Positions 8,514 to 16,846 of a stretch of 64,000 nt of DNA are shown here, piece after piece (the stretch's first letter is position 1; each line of letters starts with the position of its first letter). The DNA is from Swaminathania salitolerans. GTDB taxonomy: Bacteria; Pseudomonadota; Alphaproteobacteria; Acetobacterales; Acetobacteraceae. Position numbers and translations under genes: made by a program. The notes under the pieces were generated by a model that was given only the letters and a program-made list of their open reading frames with translations, was not told the origin of the DNA and searched no databases. Location of the stretch: assembly GCF_025994315.1 (NCBI RefSeq), contig NZ_BAQE01000003.1; one strand, 5' to 3'.

Positions 8514-10703
8514 TCAGTGTCTGAAAGACGGATCCTGATCCATCAGGCTCCTGGACAGATAGACGGCCTCGAGCGCCCGTTCATAGGCGATTTCCCTGGC
8601 ATTGACGGTCCCTGCATGACCGCCTTCCGTATCCTCATAATAGAAGAACGGTTTCCCGAGCGCCTCGAGTCTCGCTGCGAACAATCGGGCATGCACAGGC
8701 CCGACACGGTCGTCCCTCGTCGAGGTGAAGATGAACGGTACGGGATAGGACACGCCTTCCTTCAGGTTTTGCAGGGGGGAGATCCTGCGCAGGAACGCGC
8801 GTTCGGCAGGGATCGCCATGTGACCGTATTCCGCAGCCCATGACGCGCCTGCCGCCATGGTTTCGAAGTTTTCCATGTCGAGAAGCGGCACGCCGATGAT
8901 GACGGCCCTCCACAATTCGGGATGCTGCGTGAATTCCACGCCCATCAGAAGGCCGCCATTCGAGCGTCCGCGAATACCGAGATGATCCCTGTCGGCGATA
9001 TGACGCGCTGCGAGATCGCGCGCGATAGCCGCGAAATCGTCATAGGCGTGCTGACGCCCCGACTTCATGCCCGCCTCGTGCCAGGCTGGCCCGAACTCGC
9101 CGCCCCCGCGGATATTTCCAACCACATAGACGCCGCCCCGCTCGAGCCATGTCTTGCCGATATCGGCGTAATAGGTCGGGAGATAGGAGAGATCGAACCC
9201 GCCATAGGCCGTGAAAAGCGTCGGGTTCCGGTCGTTCTTCTTCCAGTCCCGGCGATGGGTCACGAAATAGGGGATCCTGACGCCATCGCTGGATGTTGCC
9301 CAGAACTGCTCTGTCGTCAGCCCCCTGGCATCGAACAGTGCCGGGGTCGTCTTGACCTTCCGGGACTTGCCCGTGTCGGTATCGAAACTCCAGAGCTCAG
9401 GCGGAATGATATAGCCCTCGACCTTGAGATAGGCATAGCTGACAGAGGCTGACGACGATTGCAGGGTCGCCGAGCTCATGCGTGGCAGGACATAGTATTT
9501 CTCCTGCCAGCCGCTCTCCTTCACAGAGGGTGTATAGAGCCGCACGGAAGGATGAACATCGCGATAAACCACCGCGATGATACCCTTGGACGTGACGCCG
9601 ATATCGGTCGTCGTTTCGCCGGCCTCGGGCTTGAAAACCAGTGCTGGTGCCGCGCCGGAAGCCGCAGGGTCGACAGCGACAATGCTGCCACGGGAAAAAT
9701 GCCCGCCAACGTTCCAGTCCTGATCGAGGCGCACGATCAGCTTGCCTGCATAGAAGCCGAGATAACCGATCTTCTCAGGCAGGGCGATCTGTCGCAGCGT
9801 CCCGGCGGCAGGGTCATAGACACGATATTCGCTGCGAAAGAAGTCGAGATTGCGCTGTATCAGAACGAGCTGGCGACCGGTCTCGTCACGCAGCATCTCG
9901 GGCGCGACGATCATATCGCCTTTCTGCCCCCGATAGATCTCCTTGGCATCCTCGAGCCGGGTGCCGCGGCGAACCAGACGCACGCTGAGCGGATAGCCCG
10001 ATTGCGTCATGCTCCCTGCCCCCCAGTCGCGCGCGACCAGAAGCGTGTCGCGATCGACCCAGACGACGCGCTGCTTCGAGCGCGGCAGGATGAATCCGTC
10101 ATCCACGAAGGTTTTGCTGGCCGGGTCGAACTCCCTGTAGGTCACGGCGTCCTCTCCGGATACCGAAAGCCCCACGAGACAGCGGGACGCCTCCGGAGGC
10201 AGGCATTCGGCCTGCTGGAAGACCCAGTCCTTCTTTTCCTTGCGCGCGAGGGCATCGATGTCGAGCATCACCTGCCAAGCGGGATGTGGCGTCGCAAAGG
10301 AATTCCGGTCGGTGACCCGCCAGAGTCCCTTGGGATGCGGCGCGTCCTGCCACAGATTCCAGATACGACCGCCCATCTGGTCGGGCAGAGGCAGCCGCCC
10401 CGGCGACTGCTCCACCGCGAGCACATCGCGATAGAGCCTTTCGTAGCGGGGATCTGCAGTGAGCAGGTCGGCGCTGCGCTTGTTCTCCTGGCGCACCCAG
10501 GCGAGGGCACGGGCGCCATCGACCTGTTCGAGCGCTTCGCGGGGCGGCGCTGCCCCCGCCCGGGAGGAAGGAGTATCTTGCGACGATGGTGAGGAAGACG
10601 GCCCGGAAGAGGCCAGGCTGGCAGTGGGCAGAGCGCAGAAAAGCGCTGTCATGACCGGCAGGATACGCCGCACGTTATTCTCCTTGAACGCGATGACAGA
10701 CAT
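8514..10703 (-). CDS. Secreted prolyl oligopeptidase family serine peptidase (S9A)
   Basis: The 729-residue protein has an N-terminal signal peptide (hydrophobic segment about 14-31, likely cleavage after ASLA), a seven-bladed propeller-like middle and a C-terminal alpha/beta-hydrolase domain. The nucleophile is Ser581 in GRSNGGLLMG; the acid is Asp664 or Asp665 in STRDDRV; the base is His696 in EGGHAG. This matches the S9A prolyl oligopeptidase family, which cleaves short proline-containing peptides. The signal peptide points to periplasmic or external action. It is the last gene of a minus-strand run after two glycosyltransferase genes; the functional link to them is not obvious. Confidence 0.9.
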   Translation of the reverse strand: MSVIAFKENNVRRILPVMTALFCALPTASLASSGPSSSPSSQDTPSSRAGAAPPREALEQVDGARALAWVRQENKRSADLLTADPRYERLYRDVLAVEQSPGRLPLPDQMGGRIWNLWQDAPHPKGLWRVTDRNSFATPHPAWQVMLDIDALARKEKKDWVFQQAECLPPEASRCLVGLSVSGEDAVTYREFDPASKTFVDDGFILPRSKQRVVWVDRDTLLVARDWGAGSMTQSGYPLSVRLVRRGTRLEDAKEIYRGQKGDMIVAPEMLRDETGRQLVLIQRNLDFFRSEYRVYDPAAGTLRQIALPEKIGYLGFYAGKLIVRLDQDWNVGGHFSRGSIVAVDPAASGAAPALVFKPEAGETTTDIGVTSKGIIAVVYRDVHPSVRLYTPSVKESGWQEKYYVLPRMSSATLQSSSASVSYAYLKVEGYIIPPELWSFDTDTGKSRKVKTTPALFDARGLTTEQFWATSSDGVRIPYFVTHRRDWKKNDRNPTLFTAYGGFDLSYLPTYYADIGKTWLERGGVYVVGNIRGGGEFGPAWHEAGMKSGRQHAYDDFAAIARDLAARHIADRDHLGIRGRSNGGLLMGVEFTQHPELWRAVIIGVPLLDMENFETMAAGASWAAEYGHMAIPAERAFLRRISPLQNLKEGVSYPVPFIFTSTRDDRVGPVHARLFAARLEALGKPFFYYEDTEGGHAGTVNAREIAYERALEAVYLSRSLMDQDPSFRH

Positions 10704-10755
10704 GCGGAAGAAAGGAGCGGAGCCACGCCTGCTCCACCCTGTCGCACCCGCAGTC

Positions 10756-12330
10756 CTATGGCAGACGATACAAGCCCAGCCGATGCGTGGGTTTCAAGGG
10801 CATAACTGCCAGTGGAACGAGGCGATAGCAGACAACCGGCATACCGCGCAGTCTGCGACACACATGACCGGGCAGAGCGGGCTTCAGCCAGAGCGCTGGC
10901 AGATCGGCCCGCTCGCCTTCCCGGAGAACGAGCAGCATCGATCGCCCGCCGGTACCGGCACCGGATGGGAGATCGGAGGACATACCGGACGGGATATCGG
11001 GCATACGCTCCGGCGCCCTGCCGGAGACCGCGCGCCGCGAAGGGAGAACAGACAGGTCGGAGCGATCCTCCGGAGCCTTTCCCCCGGTGGCGCCATCCAG
11101 ATAGCGCCATCGGCTGTCATAGCTCAGAACCGGCTGGTCCTTGGCATGATAGCGCAGGATCGAAGCCAGGGCGTAGTCGCCTGCAACCAGAGCGGGCCTG
11201 TCCGGCGCCGCCTGCCGGATCTCGCCGATCAGCCCGTCCCAGCCCGCGCTCTGACGTGCGATCACATCGAAATGCGCAGACAGGGGAAGCAGTGCGAAAA
11301 TACCCTGGAGGGTCACGAGCGATGTCATGAAAAGCCCGAGACAACAGGCCGTCCCGATACGATAGCCGGTAGCGGCAGCGCCGAGCGCCATGACCGGATA
11401 GATCACGACCGGCCAGTTCGCCTGAACGCGGGCGCCCAGAGCGTGCTGGACGAAGACGAGCGCAGGAACGAGGCTCATCCAGGCAAGGAGAGACGCGGCC
11501 TGGCTGCTGCGCCGGTGTCGCACGCACCATACGACCCCGAGGCAGAACAGCGCGAATATCAGCGGGGTGGCAAGGCCGATCTGCCCGCCGACCAGCTCGA
11601 GAAGGAAATTGAGGGCCCGGAGCGGATTCCAGTCTCCGGCCCGGCCGCCCTGCTTGAGAAAACTCGCCCAGTGATGGGTCGCATTCCACCAGAGCACCGG
11701 AGAGATCATCGCTGCGCCCAGCACGGCCCCGCTCAGAACGAATGGCCAGGAACGCCTCTGCACCCGGGAGGTAAGAAACCACAGACCGCACCCCGCCGCG
11801 GGCAGGACGGCCGTATATTTGCTGTCGAAAGCGAGTGCGAAGCCTGCCCCGATCCCGAGCCACCAGACCGGGTTTCCCGTAGCCAGAAGCCGCCCGCATG
11901 CGGCGAGAACGAGCGCCAGAAAGAAGACGAGCGGCGTGTCGGGCGTGGCCGTTGCCGCCCCGAGGCCGAGCATGAGAGTCGCATTGAGAAGCAGGGCTGC
12001 GCGATATCCGGCCTCTTGCGTGCCGAAAAGATCCCGCCCGGCCTGGATGAGAAACGCCGATCCCGCGAGTGCCGAAACCGGGCCGAGAACCCGGATACCG
12101 AAGCCTCCATCGCCGAAAAGCGTCGTGCCGAGCCGTATCCATAACGCGATCATGGGCGGATGATCGAGATAACCGGACTGGAGGTGCAGCGCCCAGAGAC
12201 GATAATAGGCTTCATCGGGCGTGACGCCTACGCGGGCCGCCAGCCCGAGACGCAACCCGGTCAGAACGAAAAGGAGCGCCCAGGCCCCGATGCGGGCCTG
12301 CCGGGTCTCGAAACGCCAGAACCGCATCAT
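10756..12330 (-). CDS. Membrane glycosyltransferase of family 39 (ArnT/PMT-like)
   Basis: A polytopic membrane protein of about 524 residues. After the first membrane helix there is the acidic loop TPDEAYYRLWALHLQSGYLDHPP, the family-39 signature in which the Asp-Glu pair and LDHPP bind the lipid-phosphate sugar donor. Many hydrophobic helices follow, then a soluble C-terminal part. Such enzymes use polyprenyl-phosphate sugars to modify lipid A, cell envelope glycans or proteins. The ATG at 12330 lies 1 base after the stop of the GT2 gene, whose product would make the polyprenyl-phosphate sugar, so the pair forms a coherent donor/transfer module. The sugar and acceptor are unknown. Confidence 0.85.
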   Translation of the reverse strand: MMRFWRFETRQARIGAWALLFVLTGLRLGLAARVGVTPDEAYYRLWALHLQSGYLDHPPMIALWIRLGTTLFGDGGFGIRVLGPVSALAGSAFLIQAGRDLFGTQEAGYRAALLLNATLMLGLGAATATPDTPLVFFLALVLAACGRLLATGNPVWWLGIGAGFALAFDSKYTAVLPAAGCGLWFLTSRVQRRSWPFVLSGAVLGAAMISPVLWWNATHHWASFLKQGGRAGDWNPLRALNFLLELVGGQIGLATPLIFALFCLGVVWCVRHRRSSQAASLLAWMSLVPALVFVQHALGARVQANWPVVIYPVMALGAAATGYRIGTACCLGLFMTSLVTLQGIFALLPLSAHFDVIARQSAGWDGLIGEIRQAAPDRPALVAGDYALASILRYHAKDQPVLSYDSRWRYLDGATGGKAPEDRSDLSVLPSRRAVSGRAPERMPDIPSGMSSDLPSGAGTGGRSMLLVLREGERADLPALWLKPALPGHVCRRLRGMPVVCYRLVPLAVMPLKPTHRLGLYRLP

Positions 12331-12331
12331 G

Positions 12332-13423
12332 TCAGCGCCAGACGAGAGTCGAGGCGATCGCATAATTCCAGACCACGCCGATCAGGGCACCGGCGGCGCT
12401 GGATCGGCTCCAGTGTCCGTGCGTATCGTAGAGAAGCTGCGCCACCCCGACATTGCCGAACGCGCCGATTGCCGATCCGAGGACGAAGACCAACAGCCCC
12501 GGCAGCCAGCGTCGTCCGCGCAGGGGCCGATCGAGATAGGTGATCCGGTTATTGAGCTGGAAATTGGCGAGAATCGCGCAGGCCGTCCCGAGAATCTGGC
12601 TGGTCCGGAAATCGGCACCCGCAAGGCGCGCCATCTCGGCGACCAGCAGATTGACCGCGATACCGACAGCACCGATCGACGCGAAAAGAACGAATCGCGT
12701 GGGCAGCCATCCCTTGCAGCCCCGCTCTATCAGCATCCCCAGAAACTGGACCATGACGAGCGGGCTCAGTTTGCTCTCGCCGGCAAGGCGCGGACGAAAC
12801 ACGAACGGAACCTCGATCATACGTACCCGACCGGGAACCGAGAGGACGATCTCGAGCAGGATCTTGAATCCTGTTCCCGTGAGACGGGGAATTGCGGCCT
12901 CGAATACGGACCGGCGCAAGGCGAAAAAACCGCTCATCGGATCGGAAAGCGGCACGGGGAGAATGGATTGCGCCAGTCTGATTCCGGCCCGGGAGAGCGC
13001 GTGTCGCCATCGATTGGCGAGCCCCGCGCTGTCACCGCCATCGATGTGACGGCTCGCCACCGCGATATCCGCGTCTCCGGCCAGAAGCGGTGTCACAAGA
13101 TCGCGCAGGATGGCTTCGTCATGCTGCAGATCGCCATCCATTACGGCGAGAACGGGCGCGGTCGAGGAAAGCGCTCCTTCGATGACGGCAGAAGAAAGCC
13201 CCCTGCGCCCGACCCGCCTGATCAGCCTGATCCGCGGATCGTCTTGCGCTTCGCGGACCACTTCGGATGACGTGCCGTCCGGAGAATCGTCATCGACGAA
13301 AACGAGCTCCCAGCTGATTCCGTCCAGAGCCTTTCTCACGCCCCGGACGAGGGCGGAAACATTTTCGGCCTCGTTGTAACAGGGTACGATCAGGGTCACG
13401 TCCGCCGGGAGCGGGTGGCTCAT
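12332..13423 (-). CDS. GT2 polyprenyl-phosphate glycosyltransferase fused to a GtrA-like membrane domain
   Basis: The N-terminal about 230 residues are a GT-A domain of the DPM1/GtrB type: VTLIVPCYNEAENV, then LVFVDDDSPDGT (nucleotide-binding Asp), then VMDGDLQHDE (the DxD-like site) and DPMSGFFALRR. It should transfer a sugar from a nucleotide to polyprenyl phosphate. After a linker (about 230-270) the C-terminus has four hydrophobic helices with LNNRITYLDRP, typical of GtrA-type proteins thought to flip the lipid-linked sugar. The ATG at 13423 overlaps the lrp stop by 4 bases; the longer frame upstream reads through lrp in another frame and is not coding. Confidence 0.88.
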   Translation of the reverse strand: MSHPLPADVTLIVPCYNEAENVSALVRGVRKALDGISWELVFVDDDSPDGTSSEVVREAQDDPRIRLIRRVGRRGLSSAVIEGALSSTAPVLAVMDGDLQHDEAILRDLVTPLLAGDADIAVASRHIDGGDSAGLANRWRHALSRAGIRLAQSILPVPLSDPMSGFFALRRSVFEAAIPRLTGTGFKILLEIVLSVPGRVRMIEVPFVFRPRLAGESKLSPLVMVQFLGMLIERGCKGWLPTRFVLFASIGAVGIAVNLLVAEMARLAGADFRTSQILGTACAILANFQLNNRITYLDRPLRGRRWLPGLLVFVLGSAIGAFGNVGVAQLLYDTHGHWSRSSAAGALIGVVWNYAIASTLVWR

Positions 13424-13962
13424 ACCGGAACCCCGGCACGGTCGATGCTGGTCCGTATGGTCTGGAGAGTCTGGACGCGGACGACATGGTCCAGATCGGT
13501 CAGATTCTTCGTGAGGTAATTCTGGTGCGCCGCGTCGCGCGCCACGAGACGGACCAGAAAATCCCCGCCCCCCCGGATCATGTGGCATTCCCGCACCTCG
13601 GCCCAGCCTGCAACCTCGGCCTCGAAGGCTTCGAGCACGCTTCCCTTCTGGCTCTCCAGACCGATCAGCGCGAAGAAGACGAGGGACCAGCCGAGTTTCC
13701 CGGCATCGACATCCGCATGATATCCTTCGATGACACCGATCTCCTCGAGGCGACGCACACGGCGAAGACAGGGCGGCGCCGAGATTCCGGTCCGGCGCGC
13801 CAGCTCCACATTGGTCATGCGTCCGTCGGCCTGCAGCTCGGCAACGATCTGGCGATCGATCGAATCGAGATCGACGATACCCACGGATGAGGGCGTGGCG
13901 GCGAGTATGTCTTTCGACGACGCGGAGGCAGCGGGGTGGTCGTCCTGATCGCTATGGGTCAT
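13420..13962 (-). CDS. Lrp/AsnC-family transcriptional regulator
   Basis: The protein of 180 residues has an N-terminal low-complexity tail of about 30 residues, then the AsnC-type helix-turn-helix (DLDSIDRQIVAELQADGR, then NVELARRTGISAPPCLRRVRRLEEIGVI) and a C-terminal RAM effector domain (VRECHMIRGGGDFLVRLVA). Such proteins form octamers and respond to amino acids. I chose the ATG at 13962; an in-frame ATG at 14037 would run into the trxB promoter region. It is divergent from trxB and overlaps the GT2 gene, so it may control either. Effector unknown. Confidence 0.87.
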   Translation of the reverse strand: MTHSDQDDHPAASASSKDILAATPSSVGIVDLDSIDRQIVAELQADGRMTNVELARRTGISAPPCLRRVRRLEEIGVIEGYHADVDAGKLGWSLVFFALIGLESQKGSVLEAFEAEVAGWAEVRECHMIRGGGDFLVRLVARDAAHQNYLTKNLTDLDHVVRVQTLQTIRTSIDRAGVPV

Positions 13963-13994
13963 TATCACCGTAAGGGTCGGTCGCAACGGATCTG

Positions 13995-14022
13995 TTGGCA
14001 TGTAGATTGCCATACCTATATC
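13995..14022 (+). promoter_or_regulatory. Putative trxB promoter with overlapping inverted repeat
   Basis: TTGGCA (13995-14000), a 16-base spacer and TATATC (14017-14022) resemble a sigma-70 promoter directed at trxB. An inverted repeat TGGCA-N7-TGCCA (13996-14012) overlaps the -35 element and spacer and could be an operator for the divergent Lrp-type regulator. Inferred from pattern only. Confidence 0.4.
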
Positions 14023-14111
14023 TGCATCCCGACCCAAGAGCCATGTCTCATCACACTGGTTCGATGGATTTACCCCAGCCCCTCACCCGCCCACCACCAA
14101 GGACACGCTAC

Positions 14112-15080
14112 GTGAGCCAGAGCTTCAAGACCGATCTGCTCGTCATCGGCGCCGGACCAGCCGGTTATACCGCTGCGATCTACGCCGCCCGCGCCAGCCT
14201 CAAGCCCATTCTCGTGGCCGGGCTGCAGCCCGGCGGCCAGCTGACCATCACAACCGATGTGGAAAACTACCCCGGCTTCGCCGAGCCCGTGCAGGGGCCG
14301 TGGCTCGTCGAACAGATGCGCCTGCAGGCCGAGCATGTCGGCACCGAGATCCACTACGATCTCATCACCTCCTGCGATTTTTCCCGGAAGACCGAGGACG
14401 GGTATTTCCGGCTCGAAGCCGATTCCGGAGCCATCTATCTCGCGCGTACCGTCGTGATTGCGACCGGCGCCCAGGCCAGATGGCTCGGCCTGCCTTCCGA
14501 GGCACGCCTCCAGAGCGGCGGCGTGTCCGCCTGTGCCACCTGCGACGGCTTCTTCTATCGCGGAAAACGCGTGGCCGTCGTCGGCGGCGGCAACACGGCC
14601 GTCGAGGAAGCGCTCTATCTCACCCATCACGCGGACCACGTCACCCTGATCCACAGACGCGACACCCTGCGGGCGGAGCGTATTCTTCAGGAAAGACTTT
14701 TCGCCAATCCGAAGATCAGCGTGATGTGGAACACCGCTGTGGAGGAAGTACTCGGTTCGGGCAAGCCGGAGACCGTATGCGGGCTCAGCCTGCGCAATAC
14801 CGTCGATGGAAGCCTCGACACGCTGGCCGTCGATGGCGTGTTCATCGCCATCGGACATACGCCCAATACCGGCCCGTTCCGCGGCCAGATCGCCTGCGAC
14901 GAGGAAGGCTATATCCTGACCACCCCCGGGAGCACGCGCTGCTCGGTCGAGGGTGTCTATGCCGCAGGCGACGTGCAGGACAAGAAGTTCAGACAGGCCA
15001 TCACGGCTGCGGGCACCGGATGCATGGCCGCACTCGAAGCGGAGCATTTCCTCGCCGGCCTGCCCGCTTCCGTTCCCTAA
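14112..15080 (+). CDS. trxB: Thioredoxin reductase (NADPH)
   Basis: TrxB reduces thioredoxin with NADPH through FAD and a redox disulfide. The FAD site GAGPAGYTAA is at residues 13-22, the redox pair Cys141/Cys144 lies in CATC, the NADPH site VGGGNTAVEEA follows at about 157, and the C-terminal FAD motif VYAAGDVQDKK is present. I use the GTG at 14112, which has AAGGAC upstream and gives 322 residues, normal for the family; upstream in-frame ATGs (13995, 14043) would overlap the promoter-like sequence. The stop codon lies inside the first unit of a tandem repeat. It is divergent from the lrp-type gene. Confidence 0.93.
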   Translation: MSQSFKTDLLVIGAGPAGYTAAIYAARASLKPILVAGLQPGGQLTITTDVENYPGFAEPVQGPWLVEQMRLQAEHVGTEIHYDLITSCDFSRKTEDGYFRLEADSGAIYLARTVVIATGAQARWLGLPSEARLQSGGVSACATCDGFFYRGKRVAVVGGGNTAVEEALYLTHHADHVTLIHRRDTLRAERILQERLFANPKISVMWNTAVEEVLGSGKPETVCGLSLRNTVDGSLDTLAVDGVFIAIGHTPNTGPFRGQIACDEEGYILTTPGSTRCSVEGVYAAGDVQDKKFRQAITAAGTGCMAALEAEHFLAGLPASVP

Positions 15081-15140
15081 GCCTGTTCATTCCCTGAGAC
15101 TGTTCGTTTCCTAAGCCTGCTCGTTTCCTGTGCCCCTGTC
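15073..15140 (+). repeat. 17-bp tandem repeat, four units, over the trxB stop
   Basis: Units begin at 15073, 15090, 15107 and 15124, each starting TTCCCT or TTTCCT. The first three share the pattern TTyCCTrAGmCTGyTCr; the fourth is degenerate. The trxB TAA (15078-15080) is inside unit one. Seen directly in the sequence; function unknown. Confidence 0.85.
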
Positions 15141-15249
15141 TTCACGACCTTCCGGTAAGCGCCCCGGGCAGAAGGGCGTGCGGACCGATACCCGGGCATC
15201 GGCTCCCGATGCGCCAGACGCCGCGTCTTCCGGCCCTTCCCTCTGCTGC

Positions 15250-15288
15250 TTGTCGGGGCCGGTTGTCGGGGCCGGATGTCGGGGCGGC
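15250..15288 (+). repeat. 13-bp tandem repeat, three units
   Basis: Units at 15250-15262, 15263-15275 and 15276-15288. The first two are identical (TTGTCGGGGCCGG); the third differs at three positions. It lies in the 379-base gap between trxB and the lysR-type gene, which has no convincing gene. Confidence 0.85.
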
Positions 15289-15326
15289 ACTCCGGGAAAT
15301 GGACGTGCAGAGGAAGGGAATAAAAA

Positions 15327-15360
15327 TGACTTGGCAGCGGTGACGAATGCTGCCAAGTCA
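15327..15360. promoter_or_regulatory. Perfect 12-bp inverted repeat upstream of lysR-type gene
   Basis: TGACTTGGCAGC (15327-15338) and its exact complement GCTGCCAAGTCA (15349-15360) are separated by 10 bases. No T-tract follows, so a terminator for trxB is less likely than an operator. Its position 100 bases before the lysR-type start suits an autoregulatory or divergently acting site. Pattern seen; role inferred. Confidence 0.5.
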
Positions 15361-15459
15361 ATGCTTTGACACGTCATGACCTCAGCGATCGTGGACAATT
15401 ACCTTCTTCGTTCAATAAACGCCTCGCACCCGGTCGAGGATGAATTCTAGGGAAGACGC

Positions 15460-16350
15460 ATGGACTGGGACAAATTACGCATCTTCCATGCCGTTGCCGA
15501 AGCCGGCTCGTTCACCCATGCGGGAGACCGCCTCAATCTCAGCCAGTCCGCGGTATCGCGACAGATCTCCGCGCTCGAGGATTCTCTCAATGTGCCGCTT
15601 TTCCATCGGCATGCGCGCGGGCTGATCCTCACGGAGCAGGGCGAGACGCTCAACCGGACGGTGCGCGAGGTCTTCTCGAAACTTTCCCTCACCCAGGCCT
15701 ATCTCAGCGAAAGCAAGATCAAGGCCAAGGGAGAGCTCAAGATCACGACAACCTCGGGTTTCGGTCTCGGCTGGCTCGCGCCGCGTCTGGAGCGGTTCAT
15801 GACCCTTCACCCGGATATCGAGGTGGGGCTGATCATGGAGGATACGGATCTGGATCTCGGGATGCGCGAGGCGGATGTTGCAATCCGCATGCATCCTCCG
15901 CGTCAGGCGGATCTGATCCAGCGCCATCTCGCCAATTTCACCATGCCCATCTATGCAAGCCGATCCTATCTCGATCAGCACGGCACACCCGAGAGCATCG
16001 CCGATCTCGCCCAGCACAGCCTTATCGGTTTCGCAGGGGCTTCTCCCCCCCTGCCGGATGCATTCTGGCTGATCGAACTCGTTCGGCGACAGAGCCATGG
16101 ATCCGTCCGTAACCGGCTTTCTATCAACAGCTATCCCGCCATCGCGATCGCGATTGCCAATGGCGCCGGCATAGGGTCCCTGCCGACCTATCTCGCGGCT
16201 GCCCATCCGGATCTCGTGCGCGTTCTGCCGAACGAACCGGTCCCGACGATCGAGGCCTTCTTCGTCTATCCCGAGGAACTCAAGATGTCGAAGCGGATCA
16301 CCGTTCTACGCGATTTCCTGCTTGGCGAAATCAACCCCGGGAAGCACTGA
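15460..16350 (+). CDS. LysR-family transcriptional regulator
   Basis: The 296-residue protein has the LysR winged helix-turn-helix at residues 1-60 (MDWDKLRIFHAVAEAGSFTH, then LNLSQSAVSRQISALE, then LFHRHARGLILTEQG) and a periplasmic-binding-like effector domain from about 90 (ELKITTTSGFGLGWLAPRL). The family usually activates a nearby gene on binding a metabolite. In alphaproteobacteria a LysR gene often follows trxB, but the effector is not known to me. A perfect 12-bp palindrome upstream may be its operator. It converges on ihfB with 95 bases between, where I see nothing. Confidence 0.92.
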   Translation: MDWDKLRIFHAVAEAGSFTHAGDRLNLSQSAVSRQISALEDSLNVPLFHRHARGLILTEQGETLNRTVREVFSKLSLTQAYLSESKIKAKGELKITTTSGFGLGWLAPRLERFMTLHPDIEVGLIMEDTDLDLGMREADVAIRMHPPRQADLIQRHLANFTMPIYASRSYLDQHGTPESIADLAQHSLIGFAGASPPLPDAFWLIELVRRQSHGSVRNRLSINSYPAIAIAIANGAGIGSLPTYLAAAHPDLVRVLPNEPVPTIEAFFVYPEELKMSKRITVLRDFLLGEINPGKH

Positions 16351-16445
16351 CCCTTTCGCAACGGGGGGCGCGGGGCGAGCGCAACGAACCGCGTAGGGTC
16401 GGGATCGCCCATGGCCGGAACCGGGCGCGATCCGGATAGAGCCGG

Positions 16446-16778
16446 TCAGCCGCGCTTGCTTCTGGAAAGATGAGTCCCGGGGAGATGAGCCCCGGAAACC
16501 TGCGCGTTGACGCGTTCGCGCAGTTCTTTTCCCGCCTTGAAGAACGGAATGGTCTTCTCGCTCACCGCGACCGTCGAGCCGGTGCGCGGATTGCGCCCCT
16601 GACGGGCATCGCGCTTCTTGACCACGAAGGCGCCGAACCCCCGGATCTCGACCCGATCGCCGCGGGAGAGCGCCGTGGAGATCTCGGTCAGGATCGTCTG
16701 TACGATCAGTTCGACATCGCGGGCATTCAGATGAGGATGAGCAGCAGATAACGCGGAGATCAGTTCTGATTTCGTCAT
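16446..16778 (-). CDS. ihfB: Integration host factor subunit beta
   Basis: The 110-residue HU/IHF family protein begins MTKSELISAL and carries VEIRGFGAFVVKKRDARQGRNPRTG, the beta-type arm; the sequence AHPHLNARDVELIVQTIL is typical of IHF-beta rather than HU. The last about 15 residues are an unconserved tail. It lies 68 bases after sppA on the same strand, a common alphaproteobacterial order. The alpha subunit is encoded at 341-664, so both halves of IHF are in this window, about 16 kb apart. Confidence 0.93.
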   Translation of the reverse strand: MTKSELISALSAAHPHLNARDVELIVQTILTEISTALSRGDRVEIRGFGAFVVKKRDARQGRNPRTGSTVAVSEKTIPFFKAGKELRERVNAQVSGAHLPGTHLSRSKRG

Positions 16779-16846
16779 AGTGAAATGCTTCGGCCCTCTG
16801 GGAAGCCGGGCGGTCGATCGGCCCGGCCAGCATCGAATGATCGTGC

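Noticed and set aside
10459..12144. 561-residue plus-strand frame opposite the glycosyltransferase and peptidase
   Set aside because: Low-complexity translation opposite two recognised genes; treated as shadow.
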